A stretch of DNA of 64,000 bases from Pseudomonas frederiksbergensis (GCF_017114915.1 NZ_JAAUOE010000029.1:1-64000); one strand, 5' to 3'; counted from the first letter of the stretch, positions 1 to 8,678 are shown. Numbers and translations: made by a program. The notes: a model not told the origin generated them from the sequence alone.

Positions 1-106
1 CCCCCGTTGGGTCGCGAAGCGGCCCCAAAACCTGCTGTCGTGGTGTATCTGACGCACCGCATACGTTGGTTTTACGACTGCTTCGCAGCCGAACGGGGGT
101 AAACCC
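1..106. repeat. REP doublet (REPIN-like) downstream of the 137-520 gene
   Basis: The left arm begins CCCCCGTTGGGTCGCGAAGC and an imperfect inverted copy, GCTTCGCAGCCGAACGGGGG, ends near 106, so two REP-like palindromes face each other about 60 bases apart. It is non-coding and lies past the 3' end of the minus-strand gene that stops at 137. The left edge may be cut by the window. Confidence 0.6.
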
Positions 107-136
107 CCTCGCCACAAAAGCCCGCTCGTCGCAGGA

Positions 137-520
137 TTACTCGTATTGGCTGAGAAGCCGTTCCATCCGCGCATCGAGGCGACGTTTGATTTCGGTTTCG
201 ATGTGCGGGGCGAAGTCGTCGATCACGTCTTGCATGATCAATTGCGCGGCGGCGCGCAACTCGGTGTCCAGGTGCAGCAGGGCGTCGGGGCCTTTGTCGG
301 CGGCAGGTAACGGCTGGGCGGCTGGGGCAGGTGGCGGTGGCTCGACCTTCGGCGGATTGCCGACAGTGTCGAACAGCATGGGGATCTGTTCCTGATCGCC
401 TTCGATGACCGTGTCGGTCAGCAAGGGCGGTTGCAGGTTGTCATCGCCGAGCAGTTGGCGGATCGACTCGAGGTCATCCAGCAGATGCGCGGACTTTTGC
501 GTTGGTTTCGGGGTGTCCAT
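137..520 (-). CDS. conserved hypothetical protein of the holC locus
   Basis: A 127-residue acidic protein of unknown function. The N-terminal half (about residues 10-50) is rich in D, E and L. A Pro-rich linker (VEPPPPAPAAQPLP, about 59-72) follows, and then a predicted helical C-terminus with alternating acidic and basic residues ending LLSQYE. No catalytic motif, signal peptide or membrane segment is visible. It follows holC on the same strand with an 8-base gap and in Pseudomonas usually sits between holC and valS, so co-transcription with the polymerase III chi gene is likely. The link to DNA replication is only by neighbourhood. Confidence 0.8.
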   Translation of the reverse strand: MDTPKPTQKSAHLLDDLESIRQLLGDDNLQPPLLTDTVIEGDQEQIPMLFDTVGNPPKVEPPPPAPAAQPLPAADKGPDALLHLDTELRAAAQLIMQDVIDDFAPHIETEIKRRLDARMERLLSQYE

Positions 521-528
521 CGGAATGC

Positions 529-957
529 TCAGAGTCGCTGTAAACGGTGATCTTGCAGAGGATAGCCCTGTTCGCGGTAGAAACGGAAACTCTCCCGCGC
601 AGCCTGACGAATCGTCGGATCTTCCACCACCACCTCCGCCACGCGGGCGAACTGCTTGGCAAAGGCCGGGACTTTCAGGTCGAGATTGACCAGCAGATCC
701 TGATGCTGACCGCAGTCATCGCCAAGACCCAGCACAATCAAACCGTCTGGCTCGCTTTCGGCGGGGCCGTGGGGCACGAAGCTTTCGCCCTTGAACGCCC
801 ACAAGCGCGCATCCAGATCCTCACGCTGGGCGGCATCGCTGCAATGCAGGTAAATGCGGTGGCCCATGCGCCAGGCTTTTTCGGTGAGCTTGCAAGCGAA
901 ATCCAGTCGTGCCGAAGGATCGGCACTGGGCAGGATATAGAAGTCGACTTTGGTCAT
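529..957 (-). CDS. holC: DNA polymerase III subunit chi
   Basis: A 142-residue protein matching the HolC family in length and in its start, TKVDFYILPSADPSARLDFAC, with the conserved pattern of a Cys followed by KLTEKAWRMGHRIYLH and a DLDARLWAFKGESFVPHG stretch. Chi binds psi in the clamp-loader complex and bridges the replisome to single-strand binding protein in the cytoplasm. It lies between pepA upstream and a small hypothetical gene downstream, all on the minus strand, the order seen in other pseudomonads. The start is the ATG at 957, with the usual MTKVDFY N-terminus. A 37-base imperfect palindrome separates it from pepA. Confidence 0.95.
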   Translation of the reverse strand: MTKVDFYILPSADPSARLDFACKLTEKAWRMGHRIYLHCSDAAQREDLDARLWAFKGESFVPHGPAESEPDGLIVLGLGDDCGQHQDLLVNLDLKVPAFAKQFARVAEVVVEDPTIRQAARESFRFYREQGYPLQDHRLQRL

Positions 958-970
958 TGCGGTTCCTGAG

Positions 971-1007
971 TTGCAAGCTGCATCACCCGAGAGTGACGCA
1001 GCTGCAA
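971..1007. other. imperfect palindrome between pepA and holC
   Basis: TTGCAAGCTGCATCAC pairs with GTGACGCAGCTGCAA around a short CCGAGA loop, with one bulged base and one mismatch. No T-run follows on either strand, so it does not look like a classical terminator. It may stabilise the 3' end of the pepA message or slow read-through into holC. Confidence 0.5.
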
Positions 1008-1017
1008 GTCATCGGTT

Positions 1018-2508
1018 TCAGGCTTTGGCGCGGTCCAGCAGGTATTGGGTCAGCAGGGGAACCGGACGGCCAGTAGCGCCCTTGTCCTTGCCGCCGCTGG
1101 TCCAGGCTGTGCCGGCGATGTCCAGGTGCGCCCAGTTCAGGTTCTTGGTGAAGCGCGACAGGAAGCAAGCGGCGGTGATGGTGCCGGCTTTCGGGCCGCC
1201 GATGTTGGCGATGTCGGCGAACGGGCTGTCCAGCTGCTCCTGGTATTCATCGAACAGCGGCAGTTGCCAGGCACGATCGTCGGCGGTTTGGCCGGCGCTC
1301 AGCAGTTGGCCGATCAGCTCGTCGTTGTTGCCCAGCAGGCCCGAGGTGTGGGCGCCCAGTGCCACGACACAAGCACCGGTCAGGGTGGCGATGTCGATCA
1401 CCGCTTGCGGTTTGAAGCGTTCGGAGTAGGTCAGGGCGTCGCACAGCACCAGGCGGCCTTCGGCGTCGGTGTTGAGGATTTCCACGGTCTGGCCGCTCAT
1501 GGTGGTGACGATGTCGCCCGGACGCGAAGCGTTGCCGCTCGGCATGTTCTCGGCGCAGGCCAGGATGCACACCAGGTTGATCGGCAGTTTCAGCTCAAGC
1601 ACGGCACGCAGGGTGCCGAACACGCTGGCGGCGCCGCCCATGTCGTACTTCATTTCATCCATGCCGGCGCCCGGCTTGAGGCTGATGCCGCCGGTGTCGA
1701 AGGTGATGCCTTTGCCGACCAGTGCGTAGGGCTTTTCGGATTTCTTGCCGCCGTTGTATTGCATGACGATCAGGCGCGGTGGCTGGGCGCTGCCCTGGCC
1801 GACGGCGTAGAACGAGCCCATGCCCAGGTCCTTGATCTTCTTCTCATCGAGGACTTCGACTTTCAGGCTCTTGAATTCTTTGCCCAGGTTCTTGGCCTGT
1901 TCGCCAAGGAACGTCGGGTGGCAGATGTTTGGCGGCAGGTTGCCCAGGTTACGGGTGAAGGCCATGCCATTGGCGATTGCGGTGGCGTGGGCCACGGCGC
2001 GTTCGACTTCAGCCTGTGCTGCCTTGATGGTCACCAGGGTGACTTTCTTCAGAGCAAGGGGGTCGGCTTTCTGGCTCTTGAACTGGTCGAAGGTGTACTC
2101 GCCGTCCACCAGGGATTCGGCCAGCAGGCGGGTCTTGCCATAGCTGTCACGACCCTTGACCACGACTTCGTCCAGGGCCAGCACAGCATCGCTGCCGCCC
2201 AGGCCTTTAAGGGTGTTGAGGAGGCCGGCGATGATTTTGCGGAACGGGCGATCGCCCAGCTCTTCATCCTTGCCCACGCCCACCAGCAGCACGCGTTCGG
2301 CCTTGAGGTTGGGCAGGCTGTGCAGCAACAGGCTTTGGCCGACTTTGCCGGCCAGGTCGCCGCGCTTGAGCACTGCGCTGATGGCGCCGCCGCTCAGTTC
2401 ATCGAGTTGTTTGGCAACGCTGCCGAGCTTGCGGCCTTCGCGGACGGAGACCACCAGCGTGGCGGTCTTCAACGTTTCCGGGCTAACGCTTTTTACAACC
2501 AGTTCCAT
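1018..2508 (-). CDS. pepA: leucyl aminopeptidase (M17 family)
   Basis: A 496-residue cytosolic metallo-aminopeptidase that removes N-terminal residues, preferring Leu; in E. coli and P. aeruginosa the protein also binds DNA as a regulator. The two-metal site is intact: K266 and D271 in VGKGITFDTGG, D289 in KYDMGGAA, and D348/E350 in the signature NTDAEGRL. The N-terminal macro-like domain covers about residues 1-165. Length is normal. It reads away from lptF, sharing a 284-base intergenic region, the arrangement typical of Pseudomonas. holC follows on the same strand after the palindrome. Confidence 0.97.
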   Translation of the reverse strand: MELVVKSVSPETLKTATLVVSVREGRKLGSVAKQLDELSGGAISAVLKRGDLAGKVGQSLLLHSLPNLKAERVLLVGVGKDEELGDRPFRKIIAGLLNTLKGLGGSDAVLALDEVVVKGRDSYGKTRLLAESLVDGEYTFDQFKSQKADPLALKKVTLVTIKAAQAEVERAVAHATAIANGMAFTRNLGNLPPNICHPTFLGEQAKNLGKEFKSLKVEVLDEKKIKDLGMGSFYAVGQGSAQPPRLIVMQYNGGKKSEKPYALVGKGITFDTGGISLKPGAGMDEMKYDMGGAASVFGTLRAVLELKLPINLVCILACAENMPSGNASRPGDIVTTMSGQTVEILNTDAEGRLVLCDALTYSERFKPQAVIDIATLTGACVVALGAHTSGLLGNNDELIGQLLSAGQTADDRAWQLPLFDEYQEQLDSPFADIANIGGPKAGTITAACFLSRFTKNLNWAHLDIAGTAWTSGGKDKGATGRPVPLLTQYLLDRAKA

Positions 2509-2686
2509 GTCCGGGTCCCTGAATTAATGGTCAAAGTGCGCGATGCGCAGAAGCTTGCTTATAAGTAGAAAGACGCAGGTAGCAGTGCCAGCGACAAAGG
2601 CCGCAGTTTGAACCTCGCCGCCTGCGCCTGACAACCCTCGGTTGCGCCGAACTTCAGCGGTTCACGTGCCTGCTTGAGCATGCGCA

Positions 2687-2715
2687 GTGACAGGCGCACT
2701 CAATCACAGGATAAT
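2687..2715 (+). promoter_or_regulatory. sigma-70 promoter for lptFG
   Basis: GTGACA at 2687-2692 and GATAAT at 2710-2715 are separated by exactly 17 bases, each one or two mismatches from consensus. It lies 87 bases upstream of the chosen lptF start in the pepA/lptF divergent region. No strong minus-strand promoter for pepA was recognised in the same gap. Confidence 0.6.
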
Positions 2716-2801
2716 GCGCATCTTTTTCGGCGGCTCTGCCCTGCGGGGCCGGCTGATACGTTTGTTTGGCCGCTTAGCCTGACAACCCTGGAGTGTCTGG
2801 T

Positions 2802-3920
2802 TTGATTGTCTTCCGTTATCTATCCCGCGAAGTCCTGTTGACCTTGAGCGCCGTCAGCGCCGTGCTGCTGGTCATCATCATGAGCGGACGCTTCATCAAA
2901 TACCTCGCTCAGGCAGCCGCTGGGCTTCTGGACCCGGGCTCGCTGTTCCTGATCATGGGCTTCCGTCTACCGGGTTTCCTGCAACTGATCCTGCCCTTGG
3001 GTTTGTTTCTCGGGATTCTGCTGGCCTACGGTCGACTGTATCTCGAAAGCGAAATGACCGTGTTGTCTGCCACTGGCATGAGCCAGCAGCGTCTGTTTGC
3101 CATGACTCTTTTTCCGGCCACTCTGGTTGCTCTGGTCGTGGCGTGGCTGAGCCTGAGCCTGGCGCCACAAGGTGCCAACCAGTTTCAATTGCTGTTGAAC
3201 AAACAGGACGCACTGACCGAGTTCGACACCCTCGAGCCAGGTCGTTTCCAGGCCTTGCGCGACGGCACCCGGGTGACCTACACCGAGCAACTGTCGGATG
3301 ACCGCATCAATCTGGGTGGCGTGTTCATTTCGCAAAAAAATGTCAGTTCCGACAAAAAGGACCGGGGGATTTCCGTGCTGGTGGCCGAGAAGGGCCGTCA
3401 GGAAATCAGGCCTGATGGCAACCGTTACCTGATCCTCGACAACGGCTACCGCTACGACGGTAATCCAGGGCAGGCCGACTACCGCGCCATCAAGTACGAC
3501 GAATACGGTGTATTGCTGCCAAAACCGGACGTCAGTGATGAAGTGACCGACCGCGATGCGATGACCACCAGTTCCTTGCTGGGCAATGACGACATCCGCT
3601 CGCGTACCGAGCTGCAATGGCGCCTGTCCCTGCCGTTGCTGGTCTTTATCGTGACCCTGATGGCGGTGCCGCTGTCGCGTGTCAATCCGCGTCAAGGCCG
3701 TTTTCTCAAGCTGCTGCCGGCGATTCTTCTTTATATGGCTTACCTGACCATCCTGATTGCCGCTCGCGGCGCCCTCGAAAAGGGCAAGATCCCGCCGGCA
3801 TTGGGTTTGTGGTGGGTGCATGGGATCTTCCTGTCCATCGGCCTGGGCTTGCTGTACTGGGAGCCATTGAGCTTGAAGATGGCGAGTCGCCGCAGCGCGC
3901 TGGAGGTGGCCCGTGGATAA
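2802..3920 (+). CDS. lptF: LPS export ABC transporter permease LptF
   Basis: A 372-residue inner-membrane permease of the YjgP/YjgQ family. With LptG and the LptB ATPase it extracts lipopolysaccharide from the inner membrane toward LptC/LptA. Three hydrophobic segments lie at about residues 10-110 and three more at about 270-360, flanking a periplasmic jellyroll domain. An upstream GTG at 2793 is in frame, but GGAG at 2789-2792 abuts it with no spacing, whereas it lies 9 bases from the TTG at 2802, which gives the family start MIVFRYLSREV. The end overlaps lptG by 8 bases. Confidence 0.95.
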   Translation: MIVFRYLSREVLLTLSAVSAVLLVIIMSGRFIKYLAQAAAGLLDPGSLFLIMGFRLPGFLQLILPLGLFLGILLAYGRLYLESEMTVLSATGMSQQRLFAMTLFPATLVALVVAWLSLSLAPQGANQFQLLLNKQDALTEFDTLEPGRFQALRDGTRVTYTEQLSDDRINLGGVFISQKNVSSDKKDRGISVLVAEKGRQEIRPDGNRYLILDNGYRYDGNPGQADYRAIKYDEYGVLLPKPDVSDEVTDRDAMTTSSLLGNDDIRSRTELQWRLSLPLLVFIVTLMAVPLSRVNPRQGRFLKLLPAILLYMAYLTILIAARGALEKGKIPPALGLWWVHGIFLSIGLGLLYWEPLSLKMASRRSALEVARG

Positions 3921-4974
3921 GCTCGACCGCTACATTGGTAGCAGCGTGTTCATCGCCATCCTGGCAGTGCTGGGGATCATTCTGGGCCTGGCAACGCTGT
4001 TCGCCTTCATCGATGAGATGAGCGAAGTCAGCGATACCTACACGCTGATGGATGTCCTGAGTTACGTGTTGCTGACCGCGCCGCGCCGTCTTTACGACAT
4101 GTTGCCGATGGCGGCGCTGATCGGTTGCCTGATCGGTCTCGGCAGCCTGGCGAGCCACAGCGAGCTGACCATCATGCGTGCAGCCGGTGTGTCCATCGGT
4201 CGGATCGTCTGGGCCGTGATGAAGCCGATGCTGATTCTGATGGTGGTAGGGCTGGTGATTGGCGAATACGTCGCGCCGGCCACGGAAGTCACCGCTCAGG
4301 CCAACCGCTCGCTGGCCCAGGGCAGTGGCGATGCGCAAAGTGCCAAGCACGGTCTGTGGCACCGTCAGGGTGAGGAATTCATTCACGTCAACTCCGTGCA
4401 ACCCAACGGTCTGCTGTACGGCGTGACCCGTTATCGCTTCGACGATCAACGCCACATGCTGTCTTCGAGCTTCGCCAAGCGTGCGGAATTCGATACCGAT
4501 CACTGGCAACTGACCGATGTCACGACCACGCTGTTCCATGAAAAGAGCACCGAAGTGGTGACTGCCCCGGTGGAGCGCTGGGAAGTAGCCCTGAGCCCAC
4601 AACTGCTGAGCACCGTGGTGATGGCGCCCGAGTCGCTGTCGATCACCGGTTTGTGGAGTTACATCCACTACCTGGCTGATCAGGGCCTGAGCAATGGCCG
4701 TTACTGGCTGGCGTTTTGGGTCAAGGTGTTGCAGCCGCTGGTGACCGCTGCGCTGGTGCTGATGGCGATTTCCTTCATCTTCGGTCCATTGCGCTCTGTG
4801 ACCCTCGGTCAGCGGGTGTTTACCGGGGTGCTGGTGGGTTTCACCTTCCGCATCGTCCAGGATTTGCTCGGCCCTTCGAGCCTGGTATTCGGTTTCCCAC
4901 CGTTGTTTGCGGTGCTGGTGCCGGCCGGTGTCTGTGCCCTGGCCGGGGTCTGGTTGCTGCGCCGGGCCGGTTGA
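3913..4974 (+). CDS. lptG: LPS export ABC transporter permease LptG
   Basis: A 353-residue partner of LptF with the same layout: three N-terminal membrane segments, a periplasmic beta-jellyroll in the middle (about residues 130-260), and three C-terminal segments ending LAGVWLLRRAG. The start is a GTG overlapping the last 8 bases of lptF, so translation is probably coupled and stoichiometric. A strong hairpin with a T-run follows 32 bases after the stop, ending the lptFG transcript. Confidence 0.96.
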   Translation: MDKLDRYIGSSVFIAILAVLGIILGLATLFAFIDEMSEVSDTYTLMDVLSYVLLTAPRRLYDMLPMAALIGCLIGLGSLASHSELTIMRAAGVSIGRIVWAVMKPMLILMVVGLVIGEYVAPATEVTAQANRSLAQGSGDAQSAKHGLWHRQGEEFIHVNSVQPNGLLYGVTRYRFDDQRHMLSSSFAKRAEFDTDHWQLTDVTTTLFHEKSTEVVTAPVERWEVALSPQLLSTVVMAPESLSITGLWSYIHYLADQGLSNGRYWLAFWVKVLQPLVTAALVLMAISFIFGPLRSVTLGQRVFTGVLVGFTFRIVQDLLGPSSLVFGFPPLFAVLVPAGVCALAGVWLLRRAG

Positions 4975-5006
4975 TTGCGGGTTTTTCCGCTCTGGCTTGT
5001 CACTCG

Positions 5007-5039
5007 AAACGCCCCTGTCGCAAGACCGGGGCGTTTTTT
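5007..5039 (+). terminator. rho-independent terminator of lptFG
   Basis: AAACGCCCC (5007-5015) pairs with GGGGCGTTT (5028-5036) around a 12-base loop and runs into six T residues ending at 5039. Confidence 0.9.
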
Positions 5040-5063
5040 GTAGGCGCCGTCTGACCTGCGAAC

Positions 5064-5093
5064 GTGACGCTTGCGCCGTGGATCAGGTACAAT
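5064..5093 (+). promoter_or_regulatory. possible promoter of lepA-lepB
   Basis: TACAAT at 5088-5093 is a good -10 box. The only fitting upstream element is GTGACG at 5064-5069 with an 18-base spacer, a weak -35. It lies between the lptG terminator and the lepA GTG start, so a promoter is expected here. Confidence 0.4.
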
Positions 5094-5145
5094 TCCCGGC
5101 TATTTTTCGGCGGGCTATGCCTGCAGCCTTTTTGAGTGTTGATCC

Positions 5146-6945
5146 GTGAGTGATTTGAGTCATATCCGCAATTTCTCCATCATCGCCCACATTGACCATG
5201 GCAAGTCGACGCTGGCCGATCGCTTCATCCAGATGTGCGGCGGCCTTGCCGAGCGCGAAATGGAAGCCCAGGTACTGGACTCCATGGACCTGGAACGTGA
5301 ACGCGGGATCACCATCAAGGCCCACAGCGTCACCCTCTATTACAAAGCCAGCGATGGCATTACCTACCAGCTGAACTTCATTGATACCCCGGGCCACGTC
5401 GACTTCACCTATGAAGTCAGCCGGTCGCTGGCGGCCTGTGAAGGTGCATTGCTGGTGGTCGATGCCGGTCAGGGCGTCGAGGCTCAGTCGGTTGCCAACT
5501 GCTACACGGCGATCGAGCAGGGTCTGGAAGTCATGCCGGTCCTGAACAAGATCGACCTGCCACAGGCCGATCCGGAGCGCGTCAAGGAAGAAATCGAAAA
5601 AATCATCGGCATCGATGCCACCGACGCGGTCACGTGCAGTGCCAAGACCGGCCTGGGCGTCGATGAAGTGCTCGAACGCCTGGTGACCACCATTCCCGCG
5701 CCGACCGGCAACATCGAAGATCCGCTGCAAGCGTTGATCATCGACTCCTGGTTCGACAACTACCTGGGCGTTGTCTCCCTGGTGCGCGTTCGCCACGGCC
5801 GCGTGAAGAAGGGCGACAAGATTCTGGTCAAGTCCACCGGCAAGATCCACCTGGTGGACAGCGTCGGTGTATTCAACCCGAAACACACCCCTACCGCCGA
5901 CCTGAAGGCCGGTGAAGTGGGCTTCATCATCGCCAGCATCAAGGACATTCACGGTGCGCCAGTGGGCGATACCCTGACCTTGAGCTCGACGCCGGACGTC
6001 GATGTGCTGCCAGGCTTCAAGCGCATTCAGCCGCAGGTGTACGCCGGCCTGTTCCCGGTCAGCTCCGATGACTTCGAAGACTTCCGCGAGGCGCTGCAAA
6101 AGCTCACCCTCAACGATTCATCGCTGCAGTACACGCCGGAAAGCTCAGACGCACTGGGTTTCGGCTTCCGTTGCGGCTTCCTCGGCATGCTGCACATGGA
6201 AATCATCCAGGAGCGCCTGGAGCGCGAATACAACCTGGACCTGATCACCACGGCGCCGACGGTAATCTTCGAACTGCTGCTCAAGACCGGCGAGACGATC
6301 TACGTCGATAACCCGTCCAAGCTGCCGGATTTGTCTGCCATCGAAGACATGCGCGAGCCAATCGTGCGCGCCAATATTCTTGTACCGCAAGAGCATCTGG
6401 GTAACGTCATTACCCTGTGTATCGAAAAACGTGGTGTACAGGTCGATATGCTGTTCCTCGGCTCCCAGGTACAAGTGACCTACGACCTGCCGATGAACGA
6501 AGTGGTGCTGGACTTCTTTGATCGTCTGAAATCCACCAGTCGCGGCTATGCTTCTCTGGACTACCATTTCGATCGTTACCAATCGGCCAGCCTGGTGAAA
6601 CTGGACGTGCTGATCAACGGCGACAAGGTCGACGCTCTGGCGCTGATCGTGCACCGTGACAACTCGCACTACAAAGGTCGCCAGTTGACCGAAAAGATGA
6701 AAGACCTGATTCCGCGGCAGATGTTCGACGTGGCAATCCAGGCCGCCATTGGTGGTCAGATTGTGGCGCGTACAACCGTCAAGGCACTCAGAAAGAACGT
6801 ATTGGCCAAATGCTACGGTGGTGACGTCAGCCGTAAGAAAAAGCTGCTGGAAAAGCAAAAGGCCGGTAAAAAACGCATGAAGCAGGTCGGCAACGTGGAA
6901 ATTCCACAAGAAGCCTTCCTTGCCGTGCTCAGGTTGGATAGTTAG
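5146..6945 (+). CDS. lepA: elongation factor 4 (LepA, back-translocating GTPase)
   Basis: A 599-residue ribosome-binding GTPase that acts during initiation and elongation and can reverse translocation. The G1 loop AHIDHGKS is at residues 14-21, the G3 motif reads DTPGH, and G4 reads NKID. EF-G-like domains follow, and the LepA-specific C-terminal domain ends with a Lys-rich tail (SRKKKLLEKQKAGKKRMK). It starts with GTG at 5146. lepB begins 5 bases after the stop, the usual lepA-lepB operon. In P. aeruginosa mucD precedes lepA; here it is lptG. Confidence 0.98.
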   Translation: MSDLSHIRNFSIIAHIDHGKSTLADRFIQMCGGLAEREMEAQVLDSMDLERERGITIKAHSVTLYYKASDGITYQLNFIDTPGHVDFTYEVSRSLAACEGALLVVDAGQGVEAQSVANCYTAIEQGLEVMPVLNKIDLPQADPERVKEEIEKIIGIDATDAVTCSAKTGLGVDEVLERLVTTIPAPTGNIEDPLQALIIDSWFDNYLGVVSLVRVRHGRVKKGDKILVKSTGKIHLVDSVGVFNPKHTPTADLKAGEVGFIIASIKDIHGAPVGDTLTLSSTPDVDVLPGFKRIQPQVYAGLFPVSSDDFEDFREALQKLTLNDSSLQYTPESSDALGFGFRCGFLGMLHMEIIQERLEREYNLDLITTAPTVIFELLLKTGETIYVDNPSKLPDLSAIEDMREPIVRANILVPQEHLGNVITLCIEKRGVQVDMLFLGSQVQVTYDLPMNEVVLDFFDRLKSTSRGYASLDYHFDRYQSASLVKLDVLINGDKVDALALIVHRDNSHYKGRQLTEKMKDLIPRQMFDVAIQAAIGGQIVARTTVKALRKNVLAKCYGGDVSRKKKLLEKQKAGKKRMKQVGNVEIPQEAFLAVLRLDS

Positions 6946-6950
6946 GTCCT

Positions 6951-7805
6951 ATGTCACTAAATTTCCCGCTGTTGCTGGTCATCGCCGTGTTCGTCTGCGG
7001 CCTGTTGGCGTTGCTCGATCTGCTGTTCCTGGCGCCACGGCGCCGGGCTGCCATCAACTCCTATCAGGGGAGCGTCAGCCAGGCTGACATGGTGGTGATC
7101 GAGAGGCTGAACAAAGAGCCGCTGCTGGTCGAATACGGCAAATCGTTCTTCCCGGTGTTGTTCATCGTGCTGGTACTGCGTTCGTTCCTGGTGGAGCCGT
7201 TCCAGATTCCTTCCGGCTCGATGAAACCGACCCTGGACGTCGGCGATTTCATTCTGGTGAACAAGTTTTCTTACGGGATCCGTCTGCCGGTGATCGACAA
7301 GAAAGTCATCGAAGTCGGTGATCCGCAGCGCGGCGATGTGATGGTGTTCCGCTACCCGAGCGACCCGAACGTCAACTACATCAAGCGTGTGGTGGGCCTG
7401 CCGGGCGACCAGATTCGCTACACCGCCGACAAGCGTCTGTTCGTCAACGGTGAGTCGATTGCCGAACAACTGGTCGGCTCCGAGCCGGGCACGTTGGGCA
7501 GCGCCGAGCTCTACAAGGAAAAACTCGGCGTCGCCGAGCACCTGATCCGCAAGGAAATGAGCCGCTACCGCGCAGCACCGGATCGTTCGTGGACCGTGCC
7601 TGCCGGGCACTACTTCATGATGGGCGACAACCGCGACAACTCGAATGACAGTCGCTACTGGGATGATCCAAGCATTCCCAAGGATCTGCTGGGCATGGTT
7701 CCCGACAAGAATATCGTCGGCAAGGCCTTCGCAGTCTGGATGAGCTGGCCGGAACCCAAACTCGGTCACCTGCCGAATTTCTCGCGGGTTGGCCTGATCA
7801 AGTAA
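6951..7805 (+). CDS. lepB: signal peptidase I
   Basis: A 284-residue membrane serine protease that cleaves signal peptides from exported preproteins at the periplasmic face. Two membrane segments are visible at about residues 4-27 and 64-82. The catalytic Ser90 is in PSGSMKPTL and Lys145 is in NYIKRVVGLPGD. The box D/E signature GDNRDNSNDSRYW is intact. Length and spacing match E. coli LepB (S91/K146 numbering). It is co-transcribed with lepA and followed by a GC-rich hairpin. Confidence 0.97.
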   Translation: MSLNFPLLLVIAVFVCGLLALLDLLFLAPRRRAAINSYQGSVSQADMVVIERLNKEPLLVEYGKSFFPVLFIVLVLRSFLVEPFQIPSGSMKPTLDVGDFILVNKFSYGIRLPVIDKKVIEVGDPQRGDVMVFRYPSDPNVNYIKRVVGLPGDQIRYTADKRLFVNGESIAEQLVGSEPGTLGSAELYKEKLGVAEHLIRKEMSRYRAAPDRSWTVPAGHYFMMGDNRDNSNDSRYWDDPSIPKDLLGMVPDKNIVGKAFAVWMSWPEPKLGHLPNFSRVGLIK

Positions 7806-7812
7806 TCACACA

Positions 7813-7835
7813 CGGCGCTGTTGAACACAGCGCCG
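7813..7835. other. perfect hairpin between lepB and rnc
   Basis: CGGCGCTGT and ACAGCGCCG form a perfect 9-bp stem around TGAAC. Only scattered T residues follow, so it may be a weak terminator or an RNA-processing element ahead of rnc; RNase III is known to cut its own leader in E. coli. The loop-plus-arm word TTGAACACAGCG (7821-7832) recurs directly at 7903-7914. Confidence 0.45.
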
Positions 7836-7872
7836 AATGCATTTCTGGAGCCGGCACAACGGCACCGCAAGC

Positions 7873-7992
7873 ATGAAAACAACGATATTCAGGACGTTAT
7901 TTTTGAACACAGCGTTAATTGTCCCAAGCCCGCGCCACACCAAGGCCCTGGCGGTGGAATCCAACCACGAATTCAGCGTGGGTAAACCGTGA
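7873..7992 (+). CDS. 39-codon ORF coupled to rnc; possible remnant of a DUF4845 gene
   Basis: An ATG at 7873 opens a 39-residue frame (MKTTIFRTLFLNTALIV... ending HEFSVGKP) whose stop overlaps the rnc GTG start as GTGA, the pattern of translational coupling. An in-frame ATG also lies at 7837, and no good Shine-Dalgarno sequence precedes either. In other pseudomonads a roughly 120-residue DUF4845 membrane protein sits between lepB and rnc, and as remembered it ends in a similar EFSVRMP tail. This could be its 3' remnant after an internal deletion, or a small hydrophobic leader peptide. Existence as a translated gene is unproven. Confidence 0.35.
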   Translation: MKTTIFRTLFLNTALIVPSPRHTKALAVESNHEFSVGKP

Positions 7993-8678
7993 GCGCCTCT
8001 TTAAGCCGTCTCGAGCGTCAGCTCGGCTACACCTTCAAGGATCAGGACCTGATGGTCCTGGCCCTGACTCACCGCAGCTTTGCAGGGCGCAACAACGAAC
8101 GCCTGGAATTCCTCGGTGATGCCATTCTCAACTTCGTCGCTGGCGAGGCACTGTTCGATCGTTTCCCGCTGGCCCGCGAAGGCCAGTTGTCACGTTTGCG
8201 CGCACGCCTGGTGAAAGGTGAGACCCTGGCCGTACTGGCCCGTGGTTTTGATCTGGGCGAATATCTGCGTCTGGGCTCCGGCGAATTGAAAAGCGGCGGT
8301 TTCCGTCGCGAGTCGATTCTGGCCGATGCCCTCGAAGCGCTGATCGGTGCGATCTACCTGGATGCCGGCATGGAGGTGGCGCGCGAGCGCGTGCTGGCCT
8401 GGCTGGCCGGAGAGTTCGAAGGCCTGACGCTGGTCGACACCAACAAAGATCCGAAAACCCGCCTGCAGGAGTTCCTGCAGTCCCGTGGTTGTGAGCTGCC
8501 GCGTTACGAAGTGGTGGATATCCAGGGTGAGCCGCATTGCCGGACGTTCTTCGTCGAATGCGAAATCATCTTACTGAATGAAAAAAGCCGAGGTCAGGGT
8601 GTGAGCCGTCGTATTGCCGAACAGGTAGCGGCCGCCGCAGCACTGATTGCCCTGGGTGTGGAGAATGGCAATGACTGA
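7989..8678 (+). CDS. rnc: ribonuclease III
   Basis: A 229-residue endonuclease that cleaves double-stranded RNA, processing rRNA precursors and structured mRNAs. The signature NERLEFLGDAIL spans residues 36-47, with the metal-binding E40, D44 and the later E of DALEALIGAIYLDAG. A double-stranded RNA-binding domain covers about residues 155-225. The start is GTG at 7989, overlapping the stop of a small upstream ORF. The end overlaps era by 8 bases, giving the conserved rnc-era-recO order. Confidence 0.97.
   Translation: MSASLSRLERQLGYTFKDQDLMVLALTHRSFAGRNNERLEFLGDAILNFVAGEALFDRFPLAREGQLSRLRARLVKGETLAVLARGFDLGEYLRLGSGELKSGGFRRESILADALEALIGAIYLDAGMEVARERVLAWLAGEFEGLTLVDTNKDPKTRLQEFLQSRGCELPRYEVVDIQGEPHCRTFFVECEIILLNEKSRGQGVSRRIAEQVAAAAALIALGVENGND

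Noticed and set aside
1045..2568. 507-codon plus-strand frame over pepA
   Set aside because: It is the complement shadow of an intact pepA with all metal ligands.
5071..5093. TTGCGC/TACAAT as the lepA promoter
   Set aside because: The spacing is only 11 bases, so TTGCGC cannot be the -35; a weaker GTGACG at 5064 fits spacing better.
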